A program made the position numbers and the translations under genes. Positions 15,272 to 23,418 of a DNA stretch of 42,485 nt are shown here, piece by piece (the first letter of the stretch is position 1; each line of letters starts with the position of its first letter). Under the pieces are notes generated by a model. The model ran no database searches. It saw nothing but the letters and a program-made list of their open reading frames with translations, and was not told where the DNA came from. The DNA comes from Clostridium lundense DSM 17049 (GTDB lineage: Bacteria; Bacillota; Clostridia; Clostridiales; Clostridiaceae), in NCBI RefSeq assembly GCF_000619945.1, contig NZ_JHVC01000027.1, positions 1 to 42,485 of the forward strand, read 5' to 3'.

Positions 15272-16234
15272 ATGCTGGCAATTGAAACTAACAAATTGGT
15301 TAAGGAATACAGAAATGGTGTTAGGGCACTGGACGAGTTAACCCTTAAAGTAAAAAGTGGAGAAATCTTCTCCTTGCTAGGGCCAAATGGTGCAGGAAAA
15401 TCTTCTCTTATTAACATTTTAACAACTTTTTATAAACCCACATCTGGAAATGTAACTATACTTGGAAAAGATTTGTGCAAAGAGCCTGCATGGGTACGTA
15501 CACAGATTGCTTGTGTTGCTCAACGTGTTTCTATTGATGAACACCTATCACTTATGGAAAATATGATATTTCAAAGTAGACTATATAAAGTAGATTCACA
15601 AGTGGCGAAAGAAAGAATAAATTCTTTGATTGATAGCTTCCAGCTTTCGCGGTATTTAAAGTATCCTACGGCATCTTATTCTGGAGGAGTGAAGCGTAGG
15701 CTTGATATAGCCATGAATATGGTATCAATGCCTAAGATTTTGTTCTTGGATGAGCCCACAGTTGGTATGGATGTTGATTCACGTAGAGCTATGTGGGAAA
15801 TGCTTTTAAAAATTCGAGACGAATATGGGACAACAATTTTCCTTACAACCCATTATCTTGAGGAGGCTGATAAACTCAGTGATACTATTTGTATCATGAA
15901 AGAGGGGAAGGAATTAGCACAAGGGACCCTAAGCAGTTTACGTAGTTATATTAGGCAAAATATGCTTCGTATCGGATTTCCTAGCCCTGAAGGAGCAAAG
16001 AAATACAAAGACGCTATCAACAATATGGGGATTACTAAGTTTACCACTGTAAAAGGGAATTCTGTTGTTGTAGGGGTAGATGATAGCAAAACAGCTTTTA
16101 CAGTTATGAACAAGTGGCTTTTGGATCAGAATGCGATGTTTGATGCAATTGAAATTGTAGAACCAAGTCTGGAAGATGTATTTTTGGCATTAACAGGATC
16201 GCAAGAAAATGCAAAGGAGGGGTTGATATGCTAA
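15272..16234 (+). CDS. ABC exporter ATPase, DrrA type
   Basis: A 320-residue ATPase of the daunorubicin-resistance (DrrA) class. Walker A GPNGAGKSS (about 39-47), signature YSGGVKRR (about 132-139), Walker B ILFLDEPTVGMD (about 154-165) and switch His in LTTHYLEEAD. The long C-terminal extension to EPSLEDVFLALTG is the DrrA regulatory end. ATG follows GAGGAGG inside the previous gene's end, and it overlaps the permease by 7 nt. Codon choice in this cassette uses more G/C-ending codons than the neighbouring loci. Confidence 0.9.
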   Translation: MLAIETNKLVKEYRNGVRALDELTLKVKSGEIFSLLGPNGAGKSSLINILTTFYKPTSGNVTILGKDLCKEPAWVRTQIACVAQRVSIDEHLSLMENMIFQSRLYKVDSQVAKERINSLIDSFQLSRYLKYPTASYSGGVKRRLDIAMNMVSMPKILFLDEPTVGMDVDSRRAMWEMLLKIRDEYGTTIFLTTHYLEEADKLSDTICIMKEGKELAQGTLSSLRSYIRQNMLRIGFPSPEGAKKYKDAINNMGITKFTTVKGNSVVVGVDDSKTAFTVMNKWLLDQNAMFDAIEIVEPSLEDVFLALTGSQENAKEGLIC

Positions 16235-16977
16235 ATATTATGTGGCGAAATATGAAATGGCGTTTAAAAAACCCCATTTCTATTGTAATTACCATATTGC
16301 AGCCTCTTCTTTGGCTTGTTTTATATAGTGATATGGCAGGTCAAACAATGCAAAACATGGGGGTTGGCAATTATACTGCTTTTGTTCTACCTGGAGTTAT
16401 ATTTCTCGTAATCTTTTCGTCTAGTTGCAGTGGAGGTATCTTCAATTTTATTATGAAATCTAGCGGTAGCTTTTATAGAAATTTGATTGCACCTGTGAAT
16501 CGAAGCGCTATTGTGCTTGGGCAAATGCTGGAGGTGATACTGCTTTCTTTTATAGAAGTAGCAATTTTATTTGTTGTAGGTCTTTTTTTCTCAGTAAAGG
16601 TGTCATCAGGTATTGCTGGCATAGCACTGATGATACTACTTATCTTTATGACAGCATTCTTTTTATCAGGGCTTGCCTATTTTATCAGCCTTTGCCTGCC
16701 AAATGAAGTGATATATGAAACAATTATGACTGCTATTGTATTGCCTATTTTTTTCTTGAGCACAGCTCTTTTTCCTGGGGAAAACTTATCTGGAGGTTTG
16801 GCTGTAGCGGTTAAGCTCAATCCGTTTACCTACATTATTAATTCTCTACGAAGCTTAATATTGGGGGAAAACATTATATTTGGAAATATCATGCCTGTGA
16901 TAATACTATTTACAGTTTTATGCTGTGGTAGTTTTGCATTGGCAATATGGAGACTGAAAAAGGAAACCGCTTATTAA
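16228..16977 (+). CDS. ABC-2 type permease, DrrB-like
   Basis: A 249-residue permease with six membrane helices. ABC-2 features include the N-terminal MWRNMKWRLKNPISIVITILQPLLWLVLY and the conserved late loop LSTALFPGENLSGGLAVAVKLNPFTYIINSLR, close to the family's (F)P...LP..L......NP.TY..... pattern. It starts within the ATPase gene behind AAAGGAGG and ends the operon. With the DrrA-type partner it forms a two-plus-two exporter for hydrophobic drugs or lipids. Confidence 0.88.
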   Translation: MLNIMWRNMKWRLKNPISIVITILQPLLWLVLYSDMAGQTMQNMGVGNYTAFVLPGVIFLVIFSSSCSGGIFNFIMKSSGSFYRNLIAPVNRSAIVLGQMLEVILLSFIEVAILFVVGLFFSVKVSSGIAGIALMILLIFMTAFFLSGLAYFISLCLPNEVIYETIMTAIVLPIFFLSTALFPGENLSGGLAVAVKLNPFTYIINSLRSLILGENIIFGNIMPVIILFTVLCCGSFALAIWRLKKETAY

Positions 16978-16989
16978 TGAAGTATTAAT

Positions 16990-17190
16990 ATTTATCCGAT
17001 GCTACCATCCGTAACACTCCATCACACTCTGTGAAAGCGATTCACACAAAATCAAAAATTTTGGTTCGCTGCTTTTCTTTAGGTGGGAGATAACGGCTGA
17101 CACGCCCCTGGATAAGTTCTTCTAAGACTCAGATGGAGAGAGGTATTCCTCATAAGCAAACTCCACCTGAGTCTAAGAATCACTTGATTT
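16990..17190 (-). repeat. Dispersed structured repeat, copy B (inverted relative to A)
   Basis: Read on the minus strand it begins ATCAAGTGATTCTTA (to 17188), then a long hairpin GACTCAG-GTGGAG paired with CTCC-ATCTGAGTC, then TTATCCAGGGGCG (GGATAA on the plus strand at 17110-17115), CAGCCG, a longer variable arm, and GGTAGCATCGGATAA at its 3' end (16992-17000). Order and spacing of blocks match copy A, but the region between core blocks is about 70 nt longer. It lies in the gap between the exporter permease and the CPBP gene, with no gene inside it. Confidence 0.7.
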
Positions 17191-17238
17191 TGTAGTTATA
17201 GTGTTAATAAGCAGTGTAGAAAGGTACTAATAACTGAG

Positions 17239-17290
17239 AAAATGTACTGTACTAAAATAATTCATTATTATCTTAATACAGTACATTTTT
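17239..17290. terminator. Bidirectional hairpin between exporter and CPBP gene
   Basis: AAAATGTACTGTA (17239-17251) pairs with TACAGTACATTTT (17277-17289) over a 25-nt AT loop, with a short T run on the plus strand. Confidence 0.7.
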
Positions 17291-17298
17291 GGCTAGTT

Positions 17299-18045
17299 TC
17301 AAAAGGTAGTTTTTTTACATTTGCTGAATTTATATAAAAATGACATAGAAATCAACATTAATAATGTTCCTAAGAATATGTATACATATATATGTTCTTT
17401 AATATAAAGGAACAACATGCTTAATATAATAGTACCAGTTATGTTAAATGTTATATGAGCAATAATAGGTGCAATAATAGAGTCTGTCCATAAATAAATT
17501 AATCCATAAACAATGCCTCCAGTAAATGTATAAATAATTTGCAATATGCTTCCGTGGGATAATGCAAATATCATTGCTTGAATAATTAAGCTTTTAGATA
17601 AATTTAAATTTGATTTTAGCTCATTAAATATTAATCCTCTCATTAAGATTTCTTCTGAAATTGGCATAAATACTGTGATACAAATTAAAGATAAATATGT
17701 ACTTAAGGATTCATTAATAAAGTTAGATGTTATATTATAATCTTTAAAATTATGGACTACCAAATTTACGATAAAACCTGATACTAGTGAAAAAAGTATA
17801 AAACTTAATATGATTAATAAAAGTTCTTGTATAGATATTTTTTTAAATTTGGCTAAGTGAATTAAGCTTGTTCCATTCCTTTTAAATTTAAATTCACATA
17901 TTGAGAAAAAAACTATGTATGATAAAGATACAACTAAAGCAGTATTTGTAATATTAATATACTTTATACTACAAATAGCAGTTAATATGATAAATATGCT
18001 GAAATGTTCAAAATAGTACTTAAGTACGTTTTTATAATGTTCCAT
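17299..18045 (-). CDS. CPBP-family intramembrane metalloprotease (CAAX/Abi type)
   Basis: A 248-residue membrane protein with about seven to eight helices. Active site residues are present in order: E131-E132-x-x-x-R136 in PISEEILMRGLIF, H164 in FALSHGS, and H197-x-x-x-N201 in IIAHITFNIT. CPBP proteases cut peptides in the membrane; in clostridia and lactic acid bacteria they often sit beside bacteriocin or peptide-signalling loci and act in maturation or immunity. It lies next to the LytTR two-component pair and a lantibiotic-type exporter, which supports a peptide-related role. Ribosome site GGAGGA is upstream of the ATG. Confidence 0.88.
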   Translation of the reverse strand: MEHYKNVLKYYFEHFSIFIILTAICSIKYINITNTALVVSLSYIVFFSICEFKFKRNGTSLIHLAKFKKISIQELLLIILSFILFSLVSGFIVNLVVHNFKDYNITSNFINESLSTYLSLICITVFMPISEEILMRGLIFNELKSNLNLSKSLIIQAMIFALSHGSILQIIYTFTGGIVYGLIYLWTDSIIAPIIAHITFNITGTIILSMLFLYIKEHIYVYIFLGTLLMLISMSFLYKFSKCKKTTF

Positions 18046-18139
18046 ATATAAATGTCCTCCAAAAGTAAGTTGTATTAAATTTTACCAGATTTAAATTTAG
18101 TAACTGACAATTCAAAACAAATAGCCAAAAGATTTATAG

Positions 18140-18202
18140 CTAAAATAAATATAAAATATTACCTTCAAATGGTCTAGGTAGTTCTCTTTTATTTAAGTTC
18201 AA
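18140..18202 (-). CDS. Possible 20-aa peptide gene upstream of CPBP protease
   Basis: A TTG codon preceded by GGGAGTG opens a 20-codon frame, MNLNKRELPRPFEGNILYLF, ending TAG. It is upstream of the CPBP gene on the same strand, about 94 nt before it. The sequence (charged start, Pro pair, hydrophobic end) could be a short signal peptide, an upstream leader, or the remains of a longer prepeptide. I do not recognise it and translation is unproven. Confidence 0.25.
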   Translation of the reverse strand: MNLNKRELPRPFEGNILYLF

Positions 18203-18520
18203 AATATCACTCCCTAATAAACATTAAATTTTTTTTCAATACAATTGTTAAATTTTTTAAAATAGATAATAAATACAATAACATAATTAAAAAATAACGA
18301 TATAAAAATACCATACATTTTTAATTAATTTATACATAAGTTTGCTCCATAAATACATTAATTTTACAATAATGTAATCGATGGTTAATCCATAAACCTT
18401 ATACCAAGAAAACTTAAAAAAATTTAAGGTAGTGTTTTTTATGTATCAATAATTAATAATCCACTAAAATATTAATCTAATTAATTAAGGTATATTTGTT
18501 ATGAAATATAATGGTAAAAC
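18203..18520. other. Gene-free AT-rich spacer between divergent CPBP and LytTR genes
   Basis: Very AT-rich, stops in all frames, no gene seen. It should contain the CPBP-side promoter and possible LytTR sites, but I see no convincing repeats. Confidence 0.6.
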
Positions 18521-18550
18521 TTGATTAGTTCAAAGTAAATAGACTATTAT
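18521..18550 (+). promoter_or_regulatory. Possible promoter of the two-component operon
   Basis: TTGATT (18521-18526) and TATTAT (18545-18550) are 18 nt apart, about 45 nt before the response regulator start. Confidence 0.45.
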
Positions 18551-18595
18551 TTATATATAACGTAATTGCTATTATTTAAGAGATGAGGGAAAAAC

Positions 18596-19318
18596 ATGTT
18601 GGAAGTAATAATTTGTGATGATAATTTAGTATTTAGAGATAAGATCAAAACAATTATTGAAAACACTATTTTAAGAGAAAATTTGGACTTGCAGTTGGCA
18701 CTTTCTACAGAAAATCCTGAAGAGGTAATAAATTATATTGAAAAGAATAATATTACAGGAATTTATTTTTTAGATGTAGATTTAAAAAGTGATATAAATG
18801 GAATACGACTTGGAGAAAAGATAAGGGAGCTAGATTCTAAAGGGTTTATAATATTTACAACTGCACATATGGAAATGAGTTATCTTGCCTTTAAATATAA
18901 GGTAGAGGCAATGGATTATATAATTAAAGATGAAGAGGATTTTAAACAAAGAGTAAATAGCTGTCTTATTAAAGCTTATAATACTTACTACAAAGAGATT
19001 TCAAAAGAAGGATATATTTCAATAAATGAAGATTCTAGAATAATAAATATAAAGCTTTGTGATATTTTATTTATTGAAACTAGTATCACAGCTCACAAAA
19101 TAAGAGTCCATGAGGAAAATAGACAAATTGAGTTTTATGGAAACCTTAAGGATATACAAAAGGAATTAACTCCAAATTTTTATAGATGTCACAAATCTTA
19201 TATTGTAAATAAAGATAAAATTAGAGAAATAGATATTAAAAATAATAAAATTATTATGGTAAATGAAGAAGAATGTTATGTTTCTTTTAGATATAAGAAA
19301 GGACTTTGGGCATTATGA
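18596..19318 (+). CDS. LytTR-family response regulator (AgrA type)
   Basis: A 240-residue regulator. The receiver domain (1 to about 125) has D8-D9 in VIICDDN, phospho-acceptor D60 in YFLDVDL and K in MDYIIKDE. The C-terminal LytTR DNA-binding domain (about 140-240) contains YISINEDSRIINIKLCDILFIE-type strands, then FYRCHKSYIVNKDKIREID, the hallmark RxHxSYxVN-like segment. Ribosome site GAGGG lies 6 nt before ATG. Its TGA overlaps the ATG of the kinase gene by 3 nt (ATGA). AgrA-like regulators bind imperfect direct repeats and respond to peptide-sensing kinases. Confidence 0.92.
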   Translation: MLEVIICDDNLVFRDKIKTIIENTILRENLDLQLALSTENPEEVINYIEKNNITGIYFLDVDLKSDINGIRLGEKIRELDSKGFIIFTTAHMEMSYLAFKYKVEAMDYIIKDEEDFKQRVNSCLIKAYNTYYKEISKEGYISINEDSRIINIKLCDILFIETSITAHKIRVHEENRQIEFYGNLKDIQKELTPNFYRCHKSYIVNKDKIREIDIKNNKIIMVNEEECYVSFRYKKGLWAL

Positions 19319-20667
19319 TGAAGGAATTTACACTTAGTAAACTTTTAAAAGAAATGCTTTATCAACCCTTGTCTATAAGTATTCTTTGTTGTGTTGCAGT
19401 ATATGTTTTGTATAAAAATAAAGTTGATTTTAAAGAAATTAAGAAATGCTTTTTTATTTCATTTATGGTGGGAGTAGTGCTTAGAACTGGCTCCTATATA
19501 CTTATACTTCCTTTACTCTCAATTATTATTATATTTCAGCTAAAGAATAGTGAGAAAGTAGAGAGTACTATAAAAATGCTTATGACAATTTTTGTGATAT
19601 ATTTTATAAATATTTTTGGTGTATCATTTTTGGGTACAAATTTTTATGAAAAGAATACTATGCTAACTCAAAATTATATTATAGAATTTGCAATAAAATT
19701 AATTACAGTATATTTGGTTTGTAAAATTATAAATATATTTTTTTATAAAGCAAAAAGTTTTAAAGAAATATCTCCATCACAAATAAGATATAGAATGATT
19801 TTAAGTATTGCTATACCAATAGCTATAAGTATAAGATTAATTTATCCCTTTTTGGATATGAAGAATGGAGATGCAGTTTTTTTTGTAATAGATAGATATA
19901 TACCTGAAGGTATTCCTTTAATTTCTATTATACTTATTCTTATAATAATTTATAATTATGACAAAAGTGTAGAAAATGAAGTGCATTTAAAAAGAGAAAT
20001 TGAAGAGAAATATAGAATTGAAGAATATGCCCATATGGTAGAAGACATGTACAAAGAAACTAGAAGATTTAAACATGATTATATAAATATGCTTACTCCC
20101 CTTAAAGAGTATATAGATGGTGATAATATGAAGGATCTTAAAAAGTTTTTTTATAACAATGTTATTGATATGGATGAAGATATAAAGTGGAATAACAGTA
20201 ATATAGACAAGCTTAGATATATTAAGATTACAAGCTTAAAAGCAATATTATCAACAAAACTTATAAAAGCCTTATCTATAAATGTGGATATAAAAGTAGA
20301 TATAGTTGAGGATATTTATAAAGTGGATATTAATATAATGGACTTATGCAGAATAATAGGTATACTTATGGATAATGCTATTGAAGCCTCTAAGGAATGT
20401 GAGTATCCCAAGTTTCATCTTTGTGTTTTTAATAAAGGAGATTATGTAGTTATAGCAATACATAATAACTTTTTTGGACCTAAACCTATAATTCATAAGA
20501 TATATAAAGAAGGATTTTCAACAAAGGGTGATGGAAGAGGAGTAGGACTATATACTGTAAAAAATATTATAGATAAAAAATATGATAATGTGTTTATAAA
20601 TACATCTATTGAAGATAATTTGTTTATACAGGAATTATGGATTAAAAATAATGAAGAGGCATCCTAA
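19315..20667 (+). CDS. AgrC-like sensor histidine kinase (GHKL)
   Basis: A 450-residue membrane kinase. Six to seven helices fill residues 15-215, then a coiled segment (ENEVHLKREIEEKYRIEEYAH cut short here) leads to the phospho-acceptor H254 in RRFKHDYINML, typical of the HPK10 class used by AgrC. The ATPase part has the N box in GILMDNAIEAS and the G box DGRGVGLYTVKN. The start is taken at ATG 19315 (overlapping the regulator stop); an adjacent ATG at 19318 is equally possible. No agrB or clear agrD gene is near, so the signal may be an external peptide or antibiotic handled by the exporter downstream. Confidence 0.9.
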   Translation: MMKEFTLSKLLKEMLYQPLSISILCCVAVYVLYKNKVDFKEIKKCFFISFMVGVVLRTGSYILILPLLSIIIIFQLKNSEKVESTIKMLMTIFVIYFINIFGVSFLGTNFYEKNTMLTQNYIIEFAIKLITVYLVCKIINIFFYKAKSFKEISPSQIRYRMILSIAIPIAISIRLIYPFLDMKNGDAVFFVIDRYIPEGIPLISIILILIIIYNYDKSVENEVHLKREIEEKYRIEEYAHMVEDMYKETRRFKHDYINMLTPLKEYIDGDNMKDLKKFFYNNVIDMDEDIKWNNSNIDKLRYIKITSLKAILSTKLIKALSINVDIKVDIVEDIYKVDINIMDLCRIIGILMDNAIEASKECEYPKFHLCVFNKGDYVVIAIHNNFFGPKPIIHKIYKEGFSTKGDGRGVGLYTVKNIIDKKYDNVFINTSIEDNLFIQELWIKNNEEAS

Positions 20668-20685
20668 AAATAGGGTGCCTTTTTA
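20657..20685 (+). terminator. Terminator overlapping the kinase stop codon
   Basis: AGGCATCC (20657-20664) pairs with GGGTGCCT (20673-20680), followed by five T. The stem begins inside the last codons of the kinase gene and separates it from the ABC operon. Confidence 0.85.
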
Positions 20686-20704
20686 ATTATGCAAAAAATG
20701 TTTC

Positions 20705-20735
20705 TTCAACGTAGGGTTTTTAATCATAACCGTAA
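20705..20735 (+). promoter_or_regulatory. Possible LytTR binding repeats ahead of ABC operon
   Basis: CAACGTAGGG (from 20707) and AACCGTAAAT (from 20728) form an imperfect direct repeat whose GTA cores are 21 nt apart, the two-turn spacing typical of LytTR sites. They lie upstream of a possible TTGGAA / TAATAA promoter and the ABC operon at 20847. Confidence 0.35.
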
Positions 20736-20846
20736 ATAAGGTTACTTCTTATGACCATATAGGTATAGCTTTGGAATCATTAGAGGGAACTTGGTAATAA
20801 TTTTGTTAATATGTAATCAGTAAATGGAAAGAAGGGGGAACCAATA

Positions 20847-21743
20847 ATGGAAGCAATTTTGGAAGTAAAGAATTTAAGTAAAAAATATAAAGATAAAGTT
20901 ATTTTAAATAATATTAATATGAAGGTATTCAAAGGTGATATATATGGATTTATAGGACCTAATGGAGCAGGAAAAACTACTACAATTAAAACAATATTAG
21001 GATTATTAAAACCATCAAAAGGTGAAGTATATATAGAAGGAAGAAATATTTTAAATGATAGAGAAAATAATCCTTCAAACATTGGTGCAATGATAGACTA
21101 TCCTAGTTTTTATCCTAATTTATCTGGATATAACAACCTAATGCTATATGCAAATGTTTTAGATTTAAGTAAAAGAAGAGTAAATGAAGTATTAGAGTTG
21201 GTAAGATTGACAACTGATAAAGATAAAAAAGTAAGCAACTATTCTATGGGAATGAAACAGAGATTAGCGGTGGCAAGAGCATTTTTGACAAAACCTAAAA
21301 TTGCTATATTGGACGAACCTACTAATGGATTAGACCCAGAAGGGGTAAAGGACATGAGAGATTTAATAAAGGAGTTAGCTAAAGACAACAATACAACTTT
21401 TATATACTGTTCTCATATTTTAAATGAAGTTCAGAATTTATGTAATAGGGTAGCTATGATAAATAAAGGTAAAATAGTTGTTGAAGATTCAATGGATAAT
21501 CTATTAAATAGCAATAAGGAAGAGTATGTGATAATAACAGAGGAAAAAAATAAATTAAAGAACATATTAAGTAATGTAACTTTAAATATGAGGGATATAG
21601 AACAGGGGGTTTCTGTTCAAATCAATAGGGGAGATTTTAAATTAATCAATAAATTGATAGCGGATAACAATATTGAAATTACGGATATGTCTAAAAAAAG
21701 TAATTCACTAGAAGACTATTTTATGAAAGAGATAGGACTTTAA
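20847..21743 (+). CDS. ABC ATPase, bacitracin/lantibiotic exporter type (BcrA-like)
   Basis: A 298-residue ATPase. Walker A GPNGAGKTT (about 39-47), signature YSMGMKQRL (about 134-142; M in place of the second G of SGG), Walker B IAILDEPTNGLDPEG (about 153-167) and switch His in YCSHILNEV. The YSMGMKQRL signature is typical of the BcrA/LanF immunity ATPases. Ends with LEDYFMKEIG, also as in that class. Ribosome site GAAGGGGG. Followed 1 nt later by its first permease. Together with the LytTR pair it makes a peptide-antibiotic sensing and export unit. Confidence 0.9.
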   Translation: MEAILEVKNLSKKYKDKVILNNINMKVFKGDIYGFIGPNGAGKTTTIKTILGLLKPSKGEVYIEGRNILNDRENNPSNIGAMIDYPSFYPNLSGYNNLMLYANVLDLSKRRVNEVLELVRLTTDKDKKVSNYSMGMKQRLAVARAFLTKPKIAILDEPTNGLDPEGVKDMRDLIKELAKDNNTTFIYCSHILNEVQNLCNRVAMINKGKIVVEDSMDNLLNSNKEEYVIITEEKNKLKNILSNVTLNMRDIEQGVSVQINRGDFKLINKLIADNNIEITDMSKKSNSLEDYFMKEIGL

Positions 21744-21744
21744 T

Positions 21745-22446
21745 ATGATAAAAAATGAGTTGATTAAATTTTTTACTTCTTTAAAAATATGGATATATGG
21801 AGGAATTATATTTACATTTATTTTAATAAATGATGTTATATTTGTGGATAAACCATGTGAAATAGCAACTTTTCATAATTTTTTATATGATAATGTGAAG
21901 AGTTTAGTATTTGTAATTCCAATAATTTTAGCCCCAATAGTTTCGGAGATTTTTACTTATGACTATGAATGTGGTTGTATGAAATTCTTTGTTATTTATA
22001 AAAGAAGAGAAAAGATACTTTTTTATAAAATACTTTCATCTATTATCATAACAAGTATATTGATTATATTTACTTTTGTTATTTTAACTATGGTTTATAT
22101 TATTGAAAATCCAGGGGAAATTAATACATTAAAATATCAGGCATTTTCAGCAATGAAAATTATGATAATGTTTTTGATTGCACTAATACCAGTTATACTT
22201 ATATATGTTTTAATTTCTATACTTTCTAAAAATAGTGCAATTGTATCGCTATTAGTATTTCTTTTAGTAATAATGTCAGATTTTATTCCAAAAACTATTG
22301 GAGATATAACTCCTAGAAGATTTTTATGGAGTTGCTTATTAAAAAATAGAATTAATAATTTATCTATTGTTTTGTTTTTAGTATATATAGCAGTTCTTAT
22401 GTTTATTAATATAAAAGTGTTTAGTAAAAAGGAGTTGATACAATGA
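21745..22446 (+). CDS. Lantibiotic-immunity type ABC permease (EpiE/MutE-like)
   Basis: A 233-residue membrane protein with about six helices, starting MIKNELIKFFTSLKIWIYGG as usual for ABC-2 immunity permeases. The first outer loop is followed by VSEIFTYDYECGCMKFFVIYKRREKILFYK, the conserved cytoplasmic coupling region E-(Y/F)-x-x-G-T/C-hK seen in BcrB/EpiE relatives. It overlaps the next permease by 4 nt. Identified by topology, coupling loop and operon order. Confidence 0.8.
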   Translation: MIKNELIKFFTSLKIWIYGGIIFTFILINDVIFVDKPCEIATFHNFLYDNVKSLVFVIPIILAPIVSEIFTYDYECGCMKFFVIYKRREKILFYKILSSIIITSILIIFTFVILTMVYIIENPGEINTLKYQAFSAMKIMIMFLIALIPVILIYVLISILSKNSAIVSLLVFLLVIMSDFIPKTIGDITPRRFLWSCLLKNRINNLSIVLFLVYIAVLMFINIKVFSKKELIQ

Positions 22447-23246
22447 CAATTAAATTTTTAAAAAACGAAATTATAAAAATGATACATTCAAAAAAGATTT
22501 ATATACTATTAGCATTTGTCACATTTATGGTTGCAGCTATATGCTATATGATATATTTAGATAAAGGAAATATAATAAACAAAGCACCACACACTTTAAA
22601 GTACCCTGATCAAATTAAGATGAATATTTTAAATATGGATAGTGTTATATTTTTAAAACAGTTTAGTATAGAATTTGTTTTTAGAACAGTGGTTCCATAC
22701 TTTGCGTTTTTTATGGTAGCATTTTCAGTAGAAATTTTTGGAGAAGATCTTTTTAGCGGAAATATGAAATATTTTGCAAGACTAAAGAAAAGTAAAGTTA
22801 ATATCTTTAAAGCTAAAGTACTAAGCCTTATTGTATATTCATTTTTAATTGTGTTTATTAATATAGTTTTAGGATTTATTATCAGTTCTTTTGTGTTTAA
22901 AGTTAGTTTTAATGGGCTAGGAAGAGTTATAATGATTTATTTATCTGCAGTTATTCCTATTGCTTCTTTTGGATTAATTATAGGAATAATGTCTATGTAT
23001 ATAAAGAATAAAACCATTAGTATGAGTTTAGGAATTGTTATTTCTATATTTTTAACTGTTTCAGATAGGCTAACAGTTACTAGCAATTTTTCACCTATTG
23101 GGGTATTAGGACTTATGGACAAGGTTAGAGCAGAAAATATAAGTTTTCAACCTTTAATTATGGCAAATGTAGTAGCATGTATTTATTTATTGGTAACATA
23201 CTTTATAGGAAAAAATCTTTTTAAAACTAAAGAATTTAATTATTAA
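22443..23246 (+). CDS. Second ABC permease of the lantibiotic/bacitracin-type exporter
   Basis: A 267-residue membrane protein with six helices. The N-terminal MTIKFLKNEIIKMIHSKKIYILL is the same kind of start as its partner, and the coupling region GEDLFSGNMKYFARLKKSKVNIFKAK corresponds to the E-x-x-x-G-T-hK block of the family. Two non-identical permeases per ATPase fit the LanFEG immunity type. No lantibiotic gene is nearby, so the function is more likely resistance than self-immunity. It ends before a strong hairpin. Confidence 0.8.
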   Translation: MTIKFLKNEIIKMIHSKKIYILLAFVTFMVAAICYMIYLDKGNIINKAPHTLKYPDQIKMNILNMDSVIFLKQFSIEFVFRTVVPYFAFFMVAFSVEIFGEDLFSGNMKYFARLKKSKVNIFKAKVLSLIVYSFLIVFINIVLGFIISSFVFKVSFNGLGRVIMIYLSAVIPIASFGLIIGIMSMYIKNKTISMSLGIVISIFLTVSDRLTVTSNFSPIGVLGLMDKVRAENISFQPLIMANVVACIYLLVTYFIGKNLFKTKEFNY

Positions 23247-23310
23247 TGTTTTTATTTCAATGAGATAAGATAATACGTAATGAATATAAAGAAAAGGAGT
23301 GTTAGGTTGA

Positions 23311-23376
23311 TATGCTCCCCTTGTGGTAGACAGTTAAAATAATAAAACTGTCTATTTCAAGGGGAGCATATTTTTT
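23311..23376 (+). terminator. Nested inverted repeat: IS end and/or terminator
   Basis: TATGCTCCCCTTG (23311-23323) pairs with CAAGGGGAGCATA (23358-23370), and inside it AGACAGTT (23328-23335) pairs with AACTGTCT (23346-23353), followed by six T. It can terminate the ABC operon. The sequence also looks like the outer end of an IS3-type element, given what follows. Confidence 0.6.
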
Positions 23377-23416
23377 ATGAGTCGAAAATCAAAAGTTATA
23401 TTAGAGCAGAAACTAT
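23377..23416 (+). mobile_element. Remnant of an IS3-type transposase OrfA start
   Basis: Directly after the inverted repeat a frame opens MSRKSKVILEQKL, like the first helix of IS3-family OrfA proteins (MSRKSK...E-x-K). The similarity stops where the hydrolase gene on the other strand ends (23419), so only the left end of the element remains. Confidence 0.5.
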
Positions 23417-23418
23417 GT

